DNA of 64,000 nucleotides from Paratissierella segnis (GTDB lineage: Bacteria > Bacillota > Clostridia > Tissierellales > Tissierellaceae). Shown one piece after another: positions 9,691 through 18,517 of the stretch (its first letter is position 1; every line of letters begins with the position of its first letter). The DNA lies in assembly GCF_014385195.1 (NCBI RefSeq), contig NZ_JACRTG010000003.1:1-64000 (forward strand). The letters run 5' to 3'. Under the pieces are notes generated by a model, which worked only from the letters and a program-made list of their open reading frames with translations, was not told where the DNA came from and did no database searches. Both the position numbers and the translations under genes were made by a program.

Positions 9691-9975
9691 ATGATAACAA
9701 AAGATGATGTGCTATATATTGCAGATATTGCGATGCTAAAGTTTCCGGAAGAAGAAATTGATATGTTCACGGAGAAATTTGCCCAGGTAATTGGATTTGT
9801 TGATACTATAAAGGAAGTAAATACAGAAGATGTAGAGCCAACCTTTATGGTTAGTGATGAAGCAGGAGAGTTAAAAGATTATGAAGAAAATGAAACTCTT
9901 TTAAGAGAAGAGGTACTTCAAAATACTGTAGAGCAGCAATACGGATATTTTAAAATCATAAAGGTAGTGGAATAG
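9691..9975 (+). CDS. gatC: Asp-tRNA(Asn)/Glu-tRNA(Gln) amidotransferase subunit C
   Basis: A 94-residue small subunit that wraps around GatA and stabilises the GatCAB complex, which makes Gln-tRNA(Gln) and/or Asn-tRNA(Asn) from misacylated precursors. It shows the usual features: an N-terminal VLYIADIAML helix, the FAQVIGFVDTIKEVNTEDVE core and a late acidic EENETLLREEV segment. AGAAAGGAGG sets the start. It heads a gatC-gatA-gatB unit immediately after ligA; an 89-base gap separates it from ligA without an obvious terminator. Confidence 0.95.
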   Translation: MITKDDVLYIADIAMLKFPEEEIDMFTEKFAQVIGFVDTIKEVNTEDVEPTFMVSDEAGELKDYEENETLLREEVLQNTVEQQYGYFKIIKVVE

Positions 9976-9988
9976 AAGGGGTGATAAT

Positions 9989-11440
9989 GTGGATATAACA
10001 AGTCTTAAAGCTTGGGAAATGAAAGAAAAACTTTTAAATAAAGAAATTTCAAGTAAGGATATTGTAGAAGCTCATATAAAAAGAATTGAAGAAATTGAGC
10101 CTAATATCAATGCCTTTATTACACTGAACAAAGAAGAGGCTTTAAAAGCTGCTGATGCAGTTGACAAAAAGCTAAGAAATAATGAAAATGTAGGTGTATT
10201 GGCAGGGGTACCTATTGGGATAAAGGACAATATCGTTACCAAGGGAATGAGAACAACCTGTGCTTCAAAGATGCTGGAGAATTTTATTCCTCCATATGAT
10301 GCAACTGTTATTGAAAAGATTAAGAAGAGTGATGGTATAATTATTGGCAAAACAAATATGGATGAATTTGCCATGGGGGGCTCTACTGAAACATCATACT
10401 TTGGAACTACAAAAAATCCGGTAGATCCAAGTCGTGTACCGGGAGGTTCATCAGGCGGATCGGCAGCGGCAGTATGTTCTAATGAGGTGCCTTTGGCCTT
10501 AGGGACAGACACTGGAGGCTCTGTAAGACAACCTGCAAGCTATTGTGGAGTTGTAGGATTAAAACCAACCTATGGAATGATTTCTAGATACGGTGTTGTG
10601 TCAATGGCGAATACTTTGGATCAGGTAGGCGTATTTGGAAGGGATGTAAAAGATGCGGTTTTAATGCTCAATGCTATTGCCGGTCATGACAGAAGGGACT
10701 CCACATCCTCAAGAAGATCAAATTCGGGCGTTTTTATAGGTGATGATGATAACGAAAGCATCAATTTATTAGAAGGTTTGAAGGTGGCATTGCCTAAGGA
10801 ATATGCTGAAATGGGAGTATCTAATAAGAAAATTCAAGTGCTGTTCGATGAGGCTGTTAAGGTATTTGAAAGGCAAGGAGCCAAGATAGATTTTGTATCA
10901 ATACCTCATCTGAAATATGCTCTTGAAACCTATTATATTATAATGACATCTGAGGTAAGTTCAAATCTTGCCAGGTTCGATGGAATCAGATATGGTCATA
11001 GAGCAGAGGACTATAAGACATTGGATGAATTATATACTAATTCAAGAACAGAGGGGTTTGGGGAAGAAGTAAAAAGAAGAATAATGATAGGTACTTATTC
11101 CCTCAGTGCCGGATATGCGGAGGAACATTATAAGAAAGCATTAAAGGTTAGAACACTTATAAAGCAAGACTATGATAATGCCTTTATAGATCATGATATT
11201 ATTTTATCATTGACATCAACAATGTTGCCTTTTGAGTTTAATTCTATAATAAATGATCCTGTTGAAATGTATAAATCCGATTTATATACAGTACCTATAA
11301 ATATTGCAGGTCTTTGTTCAATGTCAATTCCAATGGGTAAAGTTGATGGACTACCTGTTGGGCTTCAAATAACGGGTGATAGATTTATGGAAAAAAATAT
11401 AATTAAAGCCGCTTTAGGCTATGAAAGGGCGGTGCTATAA
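9989..11440 (+). CDS. gatA: Asp-tRNA(Asn)/Glu-tRNA(Gln) amidotransferase subunit A
   Basis: The 483-residue amidase subunit that releases ammonia from glutamine for transamidation. The amidase signature is clear: the catalytic Lys in VPIGIKDNI, the Ser-rich GGSSGGSAAAV loop, and GTDTGGSVRQPASYCG carrying the nucleophilic Ser. The start is the GTG at 9989, behind AGAAGGGG; no in-frame ATG fits better. The gene ends with TAATG, overlapping gatB by one base. Confidence 0.96.
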   Translation: MDITSLKAWEMKEKLLNKEISSKDIVEAHIKRIEEIEPNINAFITLNKEEALKAADAVDKKLRNNENVGVLAGVPIGIKDNIVTKGMRTTCASKMLENFIPPYDATVIEKIKKSDGIIIGKTNMDEFAMGGSTETSYFGTTKNPVDPSRVPGGSSGGSAAAVCSNEVPLALGTDTGGSVRQPASYCGVVGLKPTYGMISRYGVVSMANTLDQVGVFGRDVKDAVLMLNAIAGHDRRDSTSSRRSNSGVFIGDDDNESINLLEGLKVALPKEYAEMGVSNKKIQVLFDEAVKVFERQGAKIDFVSIPHLKYALETYYIIMTSEVSSNLARFDGIRYGHRAEDYKTLDELYTNSRTEGFGEEVKRRIMIGTYSLSAGYAEEHYKKALKVRTLIKQDYDNAFIDHDIILSLTSTMLPFEFNSIINDPVEMYKSDLYTVPINIAGLCSMSIPMGKVDGLPVGLQITGDRFMEKNIIKAALGYERAVL

Positions 11441-12870
11441 TGGGTTACAAAACAATTGTTGGTCTCGAAATTCATGTTGAACTGGCAACTAAGCACAAGG
11501 TTTTCTGTAATTGTGCTAATGAATATGGTGCTGAAGCTAATACTTTAGTTTGTCCTGTCTGCTTAGGTTTGCCCGGAGCATTACCGGTGTTAGATAAAGA
11601 AGCTCTGGAATTTGGGATAAAAGCTGGTATTGCTTTTAATAGTAAGATATCCAATTTAGTTCGTATGGACAGAAAAAATTATTTTTATCCTGATTTAGTA
11701 AAAGGATATCAAATTTCCCAAGCAGATCTTCCATTATGCGATGGAGGATATGTAGAGATTGAACTTGAAGAAGAAACAAAGAAGATAAATCTTGAAAGAA
11801 TTCATATAGAAGAGGATACAGGAAAACAGCTTCACACAGACGAAAGTAGTACACTGCTTGATTTTAACAGGTGTGGAGTACCTTTGATTGAAATAGTTAC
11901 AAAACCGGATATGAGTTCTGCAGAAGAAGCCAGACTTTTTCTGGATAAACTAAGGGCGACATTGAAATATATTGGAGTATCCAATGTAAAAATGGAAGAG
12001 GGTTCACTGAGATGTGATGTTAATATCAATGTAGTAAATATGGAATCCGGTAAAAAGTCAAATATAAGCGAAATTAAAAACCTTAATTCATTTAAGGGTG
12101 TAGTAAAGGCTATAGAATTTGAGGAAAAGAGACATATTACTTTGTTAGAAGAAGGTAATAACACTGAAAGAGAAACTAGAAGATGGGATGAATCTAAAGG
12201 TGAAACCATTCTAATGAGGCGAAAATTTGGAGCAGCAGACTATAGATTTGCATTTGATGGAGATATCCCTCCTGTCTCATTAACTGAAGAAGAAATAGAT
12301 AGAATTAGGGAATCTCTTCCCGAACTGCCTCATGATAAGAAGGATAGATTTATAAAGGAATATGAGCTTTCATCTTATGACGCAGGAGTCCTAACACAGA
12401 CTAAAGAGTTAGCTTCATTGTTTGAAGATACTGTTAAATACATAAATGACAGTAAACTTGTTAGCAATTGGATAATGGGCGATGTTTTAAGAAGGCTTAA
12501 GGATGATGAGCTGGAAATTGAAGATTTAAAAATTTCATCAAAAGATCTTGCCGATTTATTGAAATTGGTGAAGGATGGAAGGATAAATAATAATACCGGA
12601 AAGAAAGTACTTAAGGAAATGTTTGATACTGGTAAAGCTCCGGAAGTAATTGTTAAAGAACAAGGATTGATTCAAATTAGCGATGAAGGCGAGCTATTAT
12701 CATTAATCGAAAAGATCCTAGACGAAAACGAGCAATCAATAATAGATTATAAAAATGGGAAGGATCGTGCTCTGGGATTTTTAGTAGGTCAAATAATGAA
12801 GGCCTCCAAGGGTAAGGCAAATCCACAATTGGCAAACAAAATGCTGGTTGAAATGATCAATAAAAGATAA
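11440..12870 (+). CDS. gatB: Asp-tRNA(Asn)/Glu-tRNA(Gln) amidotransferase subunit B
   Basis: A 476-residue kinase-like subunit that phosphorylates the misacylated Glu or Asp on tRNA and channels ammonia. It opens with GYKTIVGLEIHVELAT, has the paired-Cys zinc site (CNCAN and CPVCLG), the GSLRCDVNIN motif and a C-terminal YqeY-like helical tail ending GKANPQLANKMLVEM. It overlaps gatA by one base, which couples translation, and a strong terminator follows. Confidence 0.97.
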   Translation: MGYKTIVGLEIHVELATKHKVFCNCANEYGAEANTLVCPVCLGLPGALPVLDKEALEFGIKAGIAFNSKISNLVRMDRKNYFYPDLVKGYQISQADLPLCDGGYVEIELEEETKKINLERIHIEEDTGKQLHTDESSTLLDFNRCGVPLIEIVTKPDMSSAEEARLFLDKLRATLKYIGVSNVKMEEGSLRCDVNINVVNMESGKKSNISEIKNLNSFKGVVKAIEFEEKRHITLLEEGNNTERETRRWDESKGETILMRRKFGAADYRFAFDGDIPPVSLTEEEIDRIRESLPELPHDKKDRFIKEYELSSYDAGVLTQTKELASLFEDTVKYINDSKLVSNWIMGDVLRRLKDDELEIEDLKISSKDLADLLKLVKDGRINNNTGKKVLKEMFDTGKAPEVIVKEQGLIQISDEGELLSLIEKILDENEQSIIDYKNGKDRALGFLVGQIMKASKGKANPQLANKMLVEMINKR

Positions 12871-12934
12871 TACACTTACCTTCATTAGAAGGGGAGTCTG
12901 TAAGACAGTGACCAGCCGAATTATGATTATGGAC

Positions 12935-12974
12935 AAAAACACGGTACTTAGAGGATTATGAGTACCGTGTTTTT
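12935..12974. terminator. Bidirectional terminator between gatB and the OsmC-like gene
   Basis: A long perfect hairpin: aaaaacacggtact (12935-12948) pairs with agtaccgtgttttt (12961-12974). T-runs on both strands let it stop the gatCAB operon from the left and the convergent OsmC-like gene from the right. Confidence 0.9.
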
Positions 12975-12975
12975 C

Positions 12976-13368
12976 TTAATTTGCTGTTATTTCAAATTCC
13001 GGAGGATTTTGAAGGTGCTTTTTTACACTGCATAGTTCCATGGATTTAATTATTGCGGATTCATACTTTTTAGGGAAACCTTCAGGTAACTGTAGATTTA
13101 AGTATACTTTCTTTACTAAACCAGTGATCCTATCATTTTCAAGTTCCATGGAAATATTCATTCCATCGGTTGAGATGTTTTTATTATTACAAAATGATAG
13201 CGCAAAAACTCCTGCACAAGTTGCGATTGATCCGAGAAAAAGTTCAAAAGGTGAAGGGGCACTATCCTCTCCACCAGATGTTTTCGGCTGATCAGTACAT
13301 ATGGTATGCCCTCTTAACTTTGCATCAACTCTCAGTCCGCCAGGAAATTCAACTTTTAAATATTCCAT
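12976..13368 (-). CDS. OsmC/Ohr-like thiol peroxidase family protein
   Basis: A 130-residue OsmC-fold protein. Two conserved Cys are present, in SIATCAGVFAL and MELCSVKKH, the usual spacing for the peroxidatic and resolving Cys of OsmC/YhfA relatives that reduce organic hydroperoxides. The N-terminal part (GGLRVDAKLRGHTICTDQP) is that of the OsmC-like subgroup without the Ohr signature. It is monocistronic, with a GGAGG-type site upstream and a shared terminator. Family assignment is sound; the physiological substrate is not shown. Confidence 0.8.
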   Translation of the reverse strand: MEYLKVEFPGGLRVDAKLRGHTICTDQPKTSGGEDSAPSPFELFLGSIATCAGVFALSFCNNKNISTDGMNISMELENDRITGLVKKVYLNLQLPEGFPKKYESAIIKSMELCSVKKHLQNPPEFEITAN

Positions 13369-13551
13369 CTTATTACCTCCTTTTCTTGATATATAATAAA
13401 TTTACCCCAAATTCCATAAGTCAATAACTATTTGTCTCTAATAAATATTATTTCTATGAAAGTAGTAATTCGTCAAGTATTTGATAGTATTTCAAGCATA
13501 ATGAGCATATTGTCTATTTTCAGTATAATCACAACATTTTGTAAATATATA

Positions 13552-13582
13552 TTGACAAAGTCAAAAAAAATGATAATATAAA
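13552..13582 (+). promoter_or_regulatory. Likely promoter of the RpiR regulator gene
   Basis: TTGACA at 13552-13557 is followed by an A-rich spacer and overlapping -10 candidates TAATAT (spacer 16) and TATAAA (spacer 19). It lies 64 bases before the regulator ATG. Confidence 0.45.
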
Positions 13583-13645
13583 ATTATGAATAAAAAAATA
13601 CAATACATACAATAATGAATTAAATTATTCATTAGGAGGTGTTAG

Positions 13646-14488
13646 ATGGATTTTATTAACTTAGTTAAGGGGAAATATGAAACATTGACGAAGTCTCATA
13701 AAAAGATAGCAAAGTATATAATTGATAATTTTGAAAACGTTATATTTGATACAGCGGCTGAATTAAGTAAAAAGGTTTCTGTAAGCGAGGTTACGGTTAT
13801 CAGATTTTCATATGCATTAGGTTTCGAAAGCTTTACACATATGCGCAGGGAAATGGAAAAAAGTGTGGTTAATAATATGCACAATAATGATATAGATATC
13901 AATAAAGCTTTTTTTATGAACGAATTATCTGATATGGAAATGGATGACTGGATACAAAAGCAGATATTACAATTTAGAAAAGCCTATAAAAACATTGATT
14001 TTGAACAATTCGAAGAAATTTGTGATGTTTTAATGAACAAAAAAAGAGTTCTAATAATAGGCTACATGGATTCCTTCGGTACAGCTTCCGAACTGCTACA
14101 TCTTCTTGATAGCATTAGAAGCAGAGTATATTTTTCAAAACTTATGTATGAGAATTTGTATACTTTTGATGATATAGATGAAGATTCCGCAACCATTGTA
14201 GTATCGTTTGCACCTCACTACAAATATACAAAGGAACTAACAGAGACAGTTAAAAATAACAACAGCACTGTTATTACAATAACAGACAGCGCTATTAATC
14301 CGCTTAAAGATTTGTCCGATTATTCGCTGGTATTTAATTTAAGCAGAAATGAAAGATCAGGGATAATAGATACTTCACCTGTCATAAGCTTTATTTATTT
14401 TATGATTAATTATTTATATGAGCATTACAGAGAAAAGGTTGATGAATTTAGAGACATTAAAAGACCTTTTGAAGAATATATAGAATGA
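13646..14488 (+). CDS. RpiR/MurR-family transcriptional regulator
   Basis: A 280-residue regulator. An N-terminal helix-turn-helix (AAELSKKVSVSEVTVIRFSYALGFESF, read at residues 35-62) precedes a SIS domain (residues 120-250; VLIIGYMDSFGTASEL, ITDSAINPLKDLSDYSL). SIS domains of this family usually bind phosphosugars, including MurNAc-6-P. Here the regulator sits directly upstream of a peptide importer and a carboxypeptidase rather than sugar genes, so its ligand could be a wall-derived or peptide-derived signal. The 155-base gap to the transporter leaves room for a separate promoter under its control. Confidence 0.85.
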   Translation: MDFINLVKGKYETLTKSHKKIAKYIIDNFENVIFDTAAELSKKVSVSEVTVIRFSYALGFESFTHMRREMEKSVVNNMHNNDIDINKAFFMNELSDMEMDDWIQKQILQFRKAYKNIDFEQFEEICDVLMNKKRVLIIGYMDSFGTASELLHLLDSIRSRVYFSKLMYENLYTFDDIDEDSATIVVSFAPHYKYTKELTETVKNNNSTVITITDSAINPLKDLSDYSLVFNLSRNERSGIIDTSPVISFIYFMINYLYEHYREKVDEFRDIKRPFEEYIE

Positions 14489-14643
14489 TTACCATAGTAG
14501 TTGCTTCTGTCCATAGTTGTTAAAATAAATGAAGTAGGAGATTTAACTTAATTAGAGAAATCGCTTTCAACAGTAAGCTTTTAGGCTATTGTACTAGAAT
14601 TGATTTCAAGGATAATCAATATATTTTTATAAGGAGAAATATA

Positions 14644-15609
14644 ATGGCGAGATATCTTAGAAAAAGAGTACTAACAGGAATTCTTGTAATTTTAGTTTCA
14701 TTAATCATTAATTTTTCGCTGATTCATCTGGCTCCTGGGAATCCCATAAACCTTTTGGCTGGAAAGGATAATCCATCGCAGGAAATGATTGATACATTAA
14801 CGAAAAAGTATGGGTTGGATAAACCGATATATGTCCAGTTTATCCATTATATAAAAACATTATTAAAAGGAGATTTGGGATATTCCATTATGAGCAACGA
14901 GCCCGTAGGTAAATTGATACTTGAGAAAGTGGGTCCTACGCTGCTTTTGGCATTGACAAGCATAATACTTGCTTTGGTAATCGGGACAGCATTAGGCATA
15001 TTAGCAGCAAGAAAAAGGGGGTCTAAGTTTGATATTGTTATGAACGGTCTGTCTTATTTGTTTGATTCAACCCCAAATTTCTGGCTGGGGCTTATGCTTA
15101 TCCTTATATTTGCATCAAAGCTGAAAGTTTTTCCAACAGCCGGGATGGTAGATTTAAGAACTCAAAGCGAAGGGATAGCTAAGGTCATTGATATCCTATG
15201 GCACTTGGTACTTCCTCTCACAACAGTGACCCTGATTCAGATACCATATTATTTTCGGATAGCAAGATCTTCAGTAATCCAAACAATGTCAGAGGATTTT
15301 ATAACAACGTTCAGGGCAGCGGGTATGAAAGAAAACAGAATATTTAACAAATATGTGTTTAAAAATGCCATACTTCCTACAGTAACGGTATTTGGGATTA
15401 ATCTGGCTTATGTGATATCAGGCGTTGCTATTATTGAAATCGTATTTGCATGGCCTGGCATGGGCAGATTGATGATGACAGCAATATCAAAAAGGGATTA
15501 TCCGCTTCTTATGGGAATATATCTTTTGCTGTCGGTTTCCATAGCTGTCTGTATGATAGTTGTTGATGTTGTTTATGCCATTATCGACCCAAGAATAAGA
15601 TATGATTGA
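14644..15609 (+). CDS. Dipeptide/oligopeptide ABC transporter permease, DppB/OppB type
   Basis: A 321-residue inner-membrane permease with six predicted helices. It opens with the diagnostic RYLRKRVLTGILVILVS segment and carries the EAA-type coupling loop TTFRAAGMKENRIFNKYVFKNA that docks on the ATPases. It is the first structural gene of a five-gene importer (dppB, C, D, F, A order). AAGGAG lies just before the ATG. A weak promoter-like pair (TTGTAC at 14589, GATAAT at 14611, 16-base spacer) lies upstream. Confidence 0.93.
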   Translation: MARYLRKRVLTGILVILVSLIINFSLIHLAPGNPINLLAGKDNPSQEMIDTLTKKYGLDKPIYVQFIHYIKTLLKGDLGYSIMSNEPVGKLILEKVGPTLLLALTSIILALVIGTALGILAARKRGSKFDIVMNGLSYLFDSTPNFWLGLMLILIFASKLKVFPTAGMVDLRTQSEGIAKVIDILWHLVLPLTTVTLIQIPYYFRIARSSVIQTMSEDFITTFRAAGMKENRIFNKYVFKNAILPTVTVFGINLAYVISGVAIIEIVFAWPGMGRLMMTAISKRDYPLLMGIYLLLSVSIAVCMIVVDVVYAIIDPRIRYD

Positions 15610-15628
15610 GATAGAAAGGATTGCAAAA

Positions 15629-16489
15629 ATGAATAAATCAGGCAATTTTAAAATGAAAATTAAAAAAATAATCTCCTCTATAAACAATGTAAAGCAGCTG
15701 AAAGCAGGTATTATATTGTTAGCCCTGATAATTTTGCTGGCTATATTTGCACCACTAATTGCTACACACGACCCTTTTGAATTAAATGATGATATGGTAA
15801 GTCCGCCATCTAATAATTATATACTTGGAACAGATGGGCTTGGCAGGGATATATTCAGCGGGATACTGTATGGTGCACGCACTTCCATATTAATAGGTGT
15901 TGTAGCTGCATCCATATCAGGAATTATGGGAACGCTTATAGGAGGTATTTCAGGATTTTACGGCGGGAAAATAGATGCTGTTTTGTCCGAGGTAATAAAT
16001 GTATTTTTGATGATGCCAACTTTCTTTCTGATACTTATCATAGTTGCGTTGTTTGGGTCAAGCATGTTTAATGTAATGGTGGTAATAGGTATAACCACAT
16101 GGACTGGAAATGCAAGGCTTATGAGAGCAGAAGCTCTTTCATTAAAGCAAAGGACTTTTGTGAAATCTCTGGAGACAATCGGAGAAAGTAAGTTTAAAAT
16201 TTTACTTAAACATATTATACCAAACGGTATATTCCCCATTATTGCAAATACAACCATGAATGTGTCAGATGCTATACTTACGGAATCGGCTCTCAGCTTT
16301 CTTGGACTTGGGGACCCAAATGTCATGAGCTGGGGACAGATTGTGTATAATGGGAAATCATACCTTACAAACGGCTGGTGGATATCGACATTTTCAGGGA
16401 TTGCTATAGTTCTTACAGTTCTGGCATTTTACCTGATTGGCGATGGAATGAATAATATACTGAGTCCAAAGCTAAACAGCAATAATTAG
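15629..16489 (+). CDS. Dipeptide/oligopeptide ABC transporter permease, DppC/OppC type
   Basis: A permease of about 286 residues, partner of the preceding one. It shows the N-terminal OppC segment (FAPLIATHDPFELND), GTDGLGRDIFSGILYGAR, and the coupling loop SLETIGESKFKILLKHIIPN. An in-frame ATG at 15602 overlaps the previous stop, but the ATG at 15629 is preceded at the right distance by GAAAGGA and gives the usual N-terminus, so I chose it. Confidence 0.92.
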   Translation: MNKSGNFKMKIKKIISSINNVKQLKAGIILLALIILLAIFAPLIATHDPFELNDDMVSPPSNNYILGTDGLGRDIFSGILYGARTSILIGVVAASISGIMGTLIGGISGFYGGKIDAVLSEVINVFLMMPTFFLILIIVALFGSSMFNVMVVIGITTWTGNARLMRAEALSLKQRTFVKSLETIGESKFKILLKHIIPNGIFPIIANTTMNVSDAILTESALSFLGLGDPNVMSWGQIVYNGKSYLTNGWWISTFSGIAIVLTVLAFYLIGDGMNNILSPKLNSNN

Positions 16490-16498
16490 GAGGATGTT

Positions 16499-17461
16499 AT
16501 GAAATTACTATCAATCAAGAATGAAAGCGTTGTTTATAGGAGTAAAACTAAAAACGTACTTGCTGTCAACAATGTATCCTTCGATATTGACAAGCAGGAT
16601 TCAGTCGGTATAGTGGGAGAGTCAGGCTCGGGGAAATCAACTCTGGCTTTGGCTTTACTGAAGCTTTTGCCCAAAAATGCTGATGTAACAGGTGAAGTGT
16701 TATTTGAGGACAAAGATTTGCTTAAATTAAGTACAGACGAGTTCAATGATTTACGGTGGAAAGAAATATCCATTGTATTTCAGAAATCAATGAATTCATT
16801 AAGTCCCATACACAGAATAGGAAGTCAAATGGCTGATATTTATACCATTCATGATGGCTCAGCTGATAGTGATGAAGTTAAAGGAAAAATTATCAACCTT
16901 CTTGAAATGGTGAATTTGCCTACGAGGGTTTATACGATGTATCCACATGAACTTTCAGGAGGAATGATGCAAAGGGTATCTATTGCGCTTAGTCTTATGC
17001 ATAATCCTAAATTAATTATCATGGATGAAGCAACAACAGCACTGGATGTTATTACTCAGGGACAGATATTAAACGAAATAGCGGAACTTGAGAAAAAACT
17101 GAAAATAGCTAGAATTATGATATCCCATGATATGTCTGTAGTAGCGAATACGTGTAGGAAAATTGCCGTAATGTATGCTGGATACCTAGTCGAATTTGGA
17201 CTTGTGGAAGATGTTATTTTAAATCCAAAACACCCTTACACCAAGGGATTGTTAAAATCATTCCCGCCATTAAAAGGCGAAAAGGGAGAACTGAGAAGTA
17301 TACCGGGATATTTGCCGGATTTGAGTATTCCGCACGAAGGATGTATTTTTAAAGATAGATGTCCGCAAAAAGAAAACATCTGCCTTTATACGGCTCCAAA
17401 AACACACATAGTGGAAAATGGGCGAAAGGTTATGTGCAATTTTGCAGGAGGGGACTGTTGA
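16499..17461 (+). CDS. Peptide ABC transporter ATP-binding protein, DppD/OppD type
   Basis: A 320-residue cytoplasmic ATPase that powers the importer. It has Walker A GESGSGKST (residues 40-48), signature LSGGMMQRVSIA, Walker B LIIMDEATT and a switch His in MISHDMSV. The C-terminal oligopeptide-transporter extension has the spaced Cys of GCIFKDRCPQKENIC, a likely iron-sulfur site in this family. It is preceded by AGGAGG, 9 bases after dppC. Confidence 0.94.
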   Translation: MKLLSIKNESVVYRSKTKNVLAVNNVSFDIDKQDSVGIVGESGSGKSTLALALLKLLPKNADVTGEVLFEDKDLLKLSTDEFNDLRWKEISIVFQKSMNSLSPIHRIGSQMADIYTIHDGSADSDEVKGKIINLLEMVNLPTRVYTMYPHELSGGMMQRVSIALSLMHNPKLIIMDEATTALDVITQGQILNEIAELEKKLKIARIMISHDMSVVANTCRKIAVMYAGYLVEFGLVEDVILNPKHPYTKGLLKSFPPLKGEKGELRSIPGYLPDLSIPHEGCIFKDRCPQKENICLYTAPKTHIVENGRKVMCNFAGGDC

Positions 17462-17462
17462 T

Positions 17463-18467
17463 ATGGAAAATAATTACACCTTGGAAATAACTGATGTATT
17501 TAAGCATTATACACAAAGAATAAAAGGAAAAAACAGATTTAGGTCAGTTAAAAAAACTGTCAAGGCTGTCGATGGTATTAGTTTTGAGTTAAAATCAGGG
17601 GAAATAATGGGCATTATAGGGGAGTCTGGGTGTGGAAAATCCACTTTGGCAAAACTCCTGACAAACCTTGAACAGCCTACTGGAGGCAAGATTTTATTTA
17701 ATGGTGTATCCTCTGAAGAAATGCTTAAAAATGATAGGCTTCAGTATAAAAGGATGATTCAGATGGTGTTTCAAAATCCATTTGATACATTTGATCCGAG
17801 GAATAATATAGATAAAATCATTGATGAAACATTAAAGCTGCATAGTATTGGGAAAACGCGCGATGAAAGAGCTTCAATAACTCAGGATGCGATGGAAAAA
17901 GTCGGACTAACTCCAGTGGATGATTATTTGCATAGGTTTCCTCATGAACTGTCAGGAGGACAACTTCAGCGTATTTCCATACTGAGAGCAATGCTTTTAA
18001 GACCGAAATTCCTTGTAGCTGATGAACCTGTTTCAATGCTTGACGTTTCTGTAAGAGCGGAAATAATTAAAATGCTTCAGGAGCAGGTTAGGAATTTAAA
18101 TACTGCACTGGTATTTATAAGTCATGATATAAATACAACAAGGTATATATCAGATAAAATAGTTGTAATGTACTTAGGAAGGATAGTTGAATCCGGAATA
18201 ACAGACAGCGTGCTGCACAATCCTGCACATCCGTATACAAAAACACTGATATCAAACTGTGCATCCATAGATATACTTGAAAAATCAAATCCAATAAAAA
18301 TAGAGGGAGAACCTCCGACTCCAATTGATAATGGGCCGGGCTGCTATTTTGCACCAAGATGTTATATGAGCAAAGATAAGTGCTTTAAGGAGTATCCGGA
18401 AAAAACAGAAATAGAACAAGGACATTTTGCTTCATGTCATTTCATAAATAGGGATAATTTAAACTAA
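17463..18467 (+). CDS. Peptide ABC transporter ATP-binding protein, DppF/OppF type
   Basis: The second ATPase of the importer, about 334 residues. It has Walker A GESGCGKST, signature LSGGQLQRISIL, Walker B FLVADEPVS and FISHDINT, plus the C-terminal Cys extension (GCYFAPRCYMSKDKC). A longer frame opens at 17418 inside dppD, but the ATG at 17463 follows AGGAGGGG at 7 bases and gives the normal N-terminus MENNYTLEITDVFKHY. Confidence 0.94.
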   Translation: MENNYTLEITDVFKHYTQRIKGKNRFRSVKKTVKAVDGISFELKSGEIMGIIGESGCGKSTLAKLLTNLEQPTGGKILFNGVSSEEMLKNDRLQYKRMIQMVFQNPFDTFDPRNNIDKIIDETLKLHSIGKTRDERASITQDAMEKVGLTPVDDYLHRFPHELSGGQLQRISILRAMLLRPKFLVADEPVSMLDVSVRAEIIKMLQEQVRNLNTALVFISHDINTTRYISDKIVVMYLGRIVESGITDSVLHNPAHPYTKTLISNCASIDILEKSNPIKIEGEPPTPIDNGPGCYFAPRCYMSKDKCFKEYPEKTEIEQGHFASCHFINRDNLN

Positions 18468-18517
18468 ATCTAATAAGAAAACTTTAAGTTTTCAAATATA
18501 AAAAAGGAGACAAAAAA

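Noticed and set aside
15602..15628. Upstream ATG as start of the DppC-type gene
   Set aside because: It overlaps the DppB stop and lacks a well-placed ribosome site, while the ATG at 15629 has GAAAGGA eight bases away.
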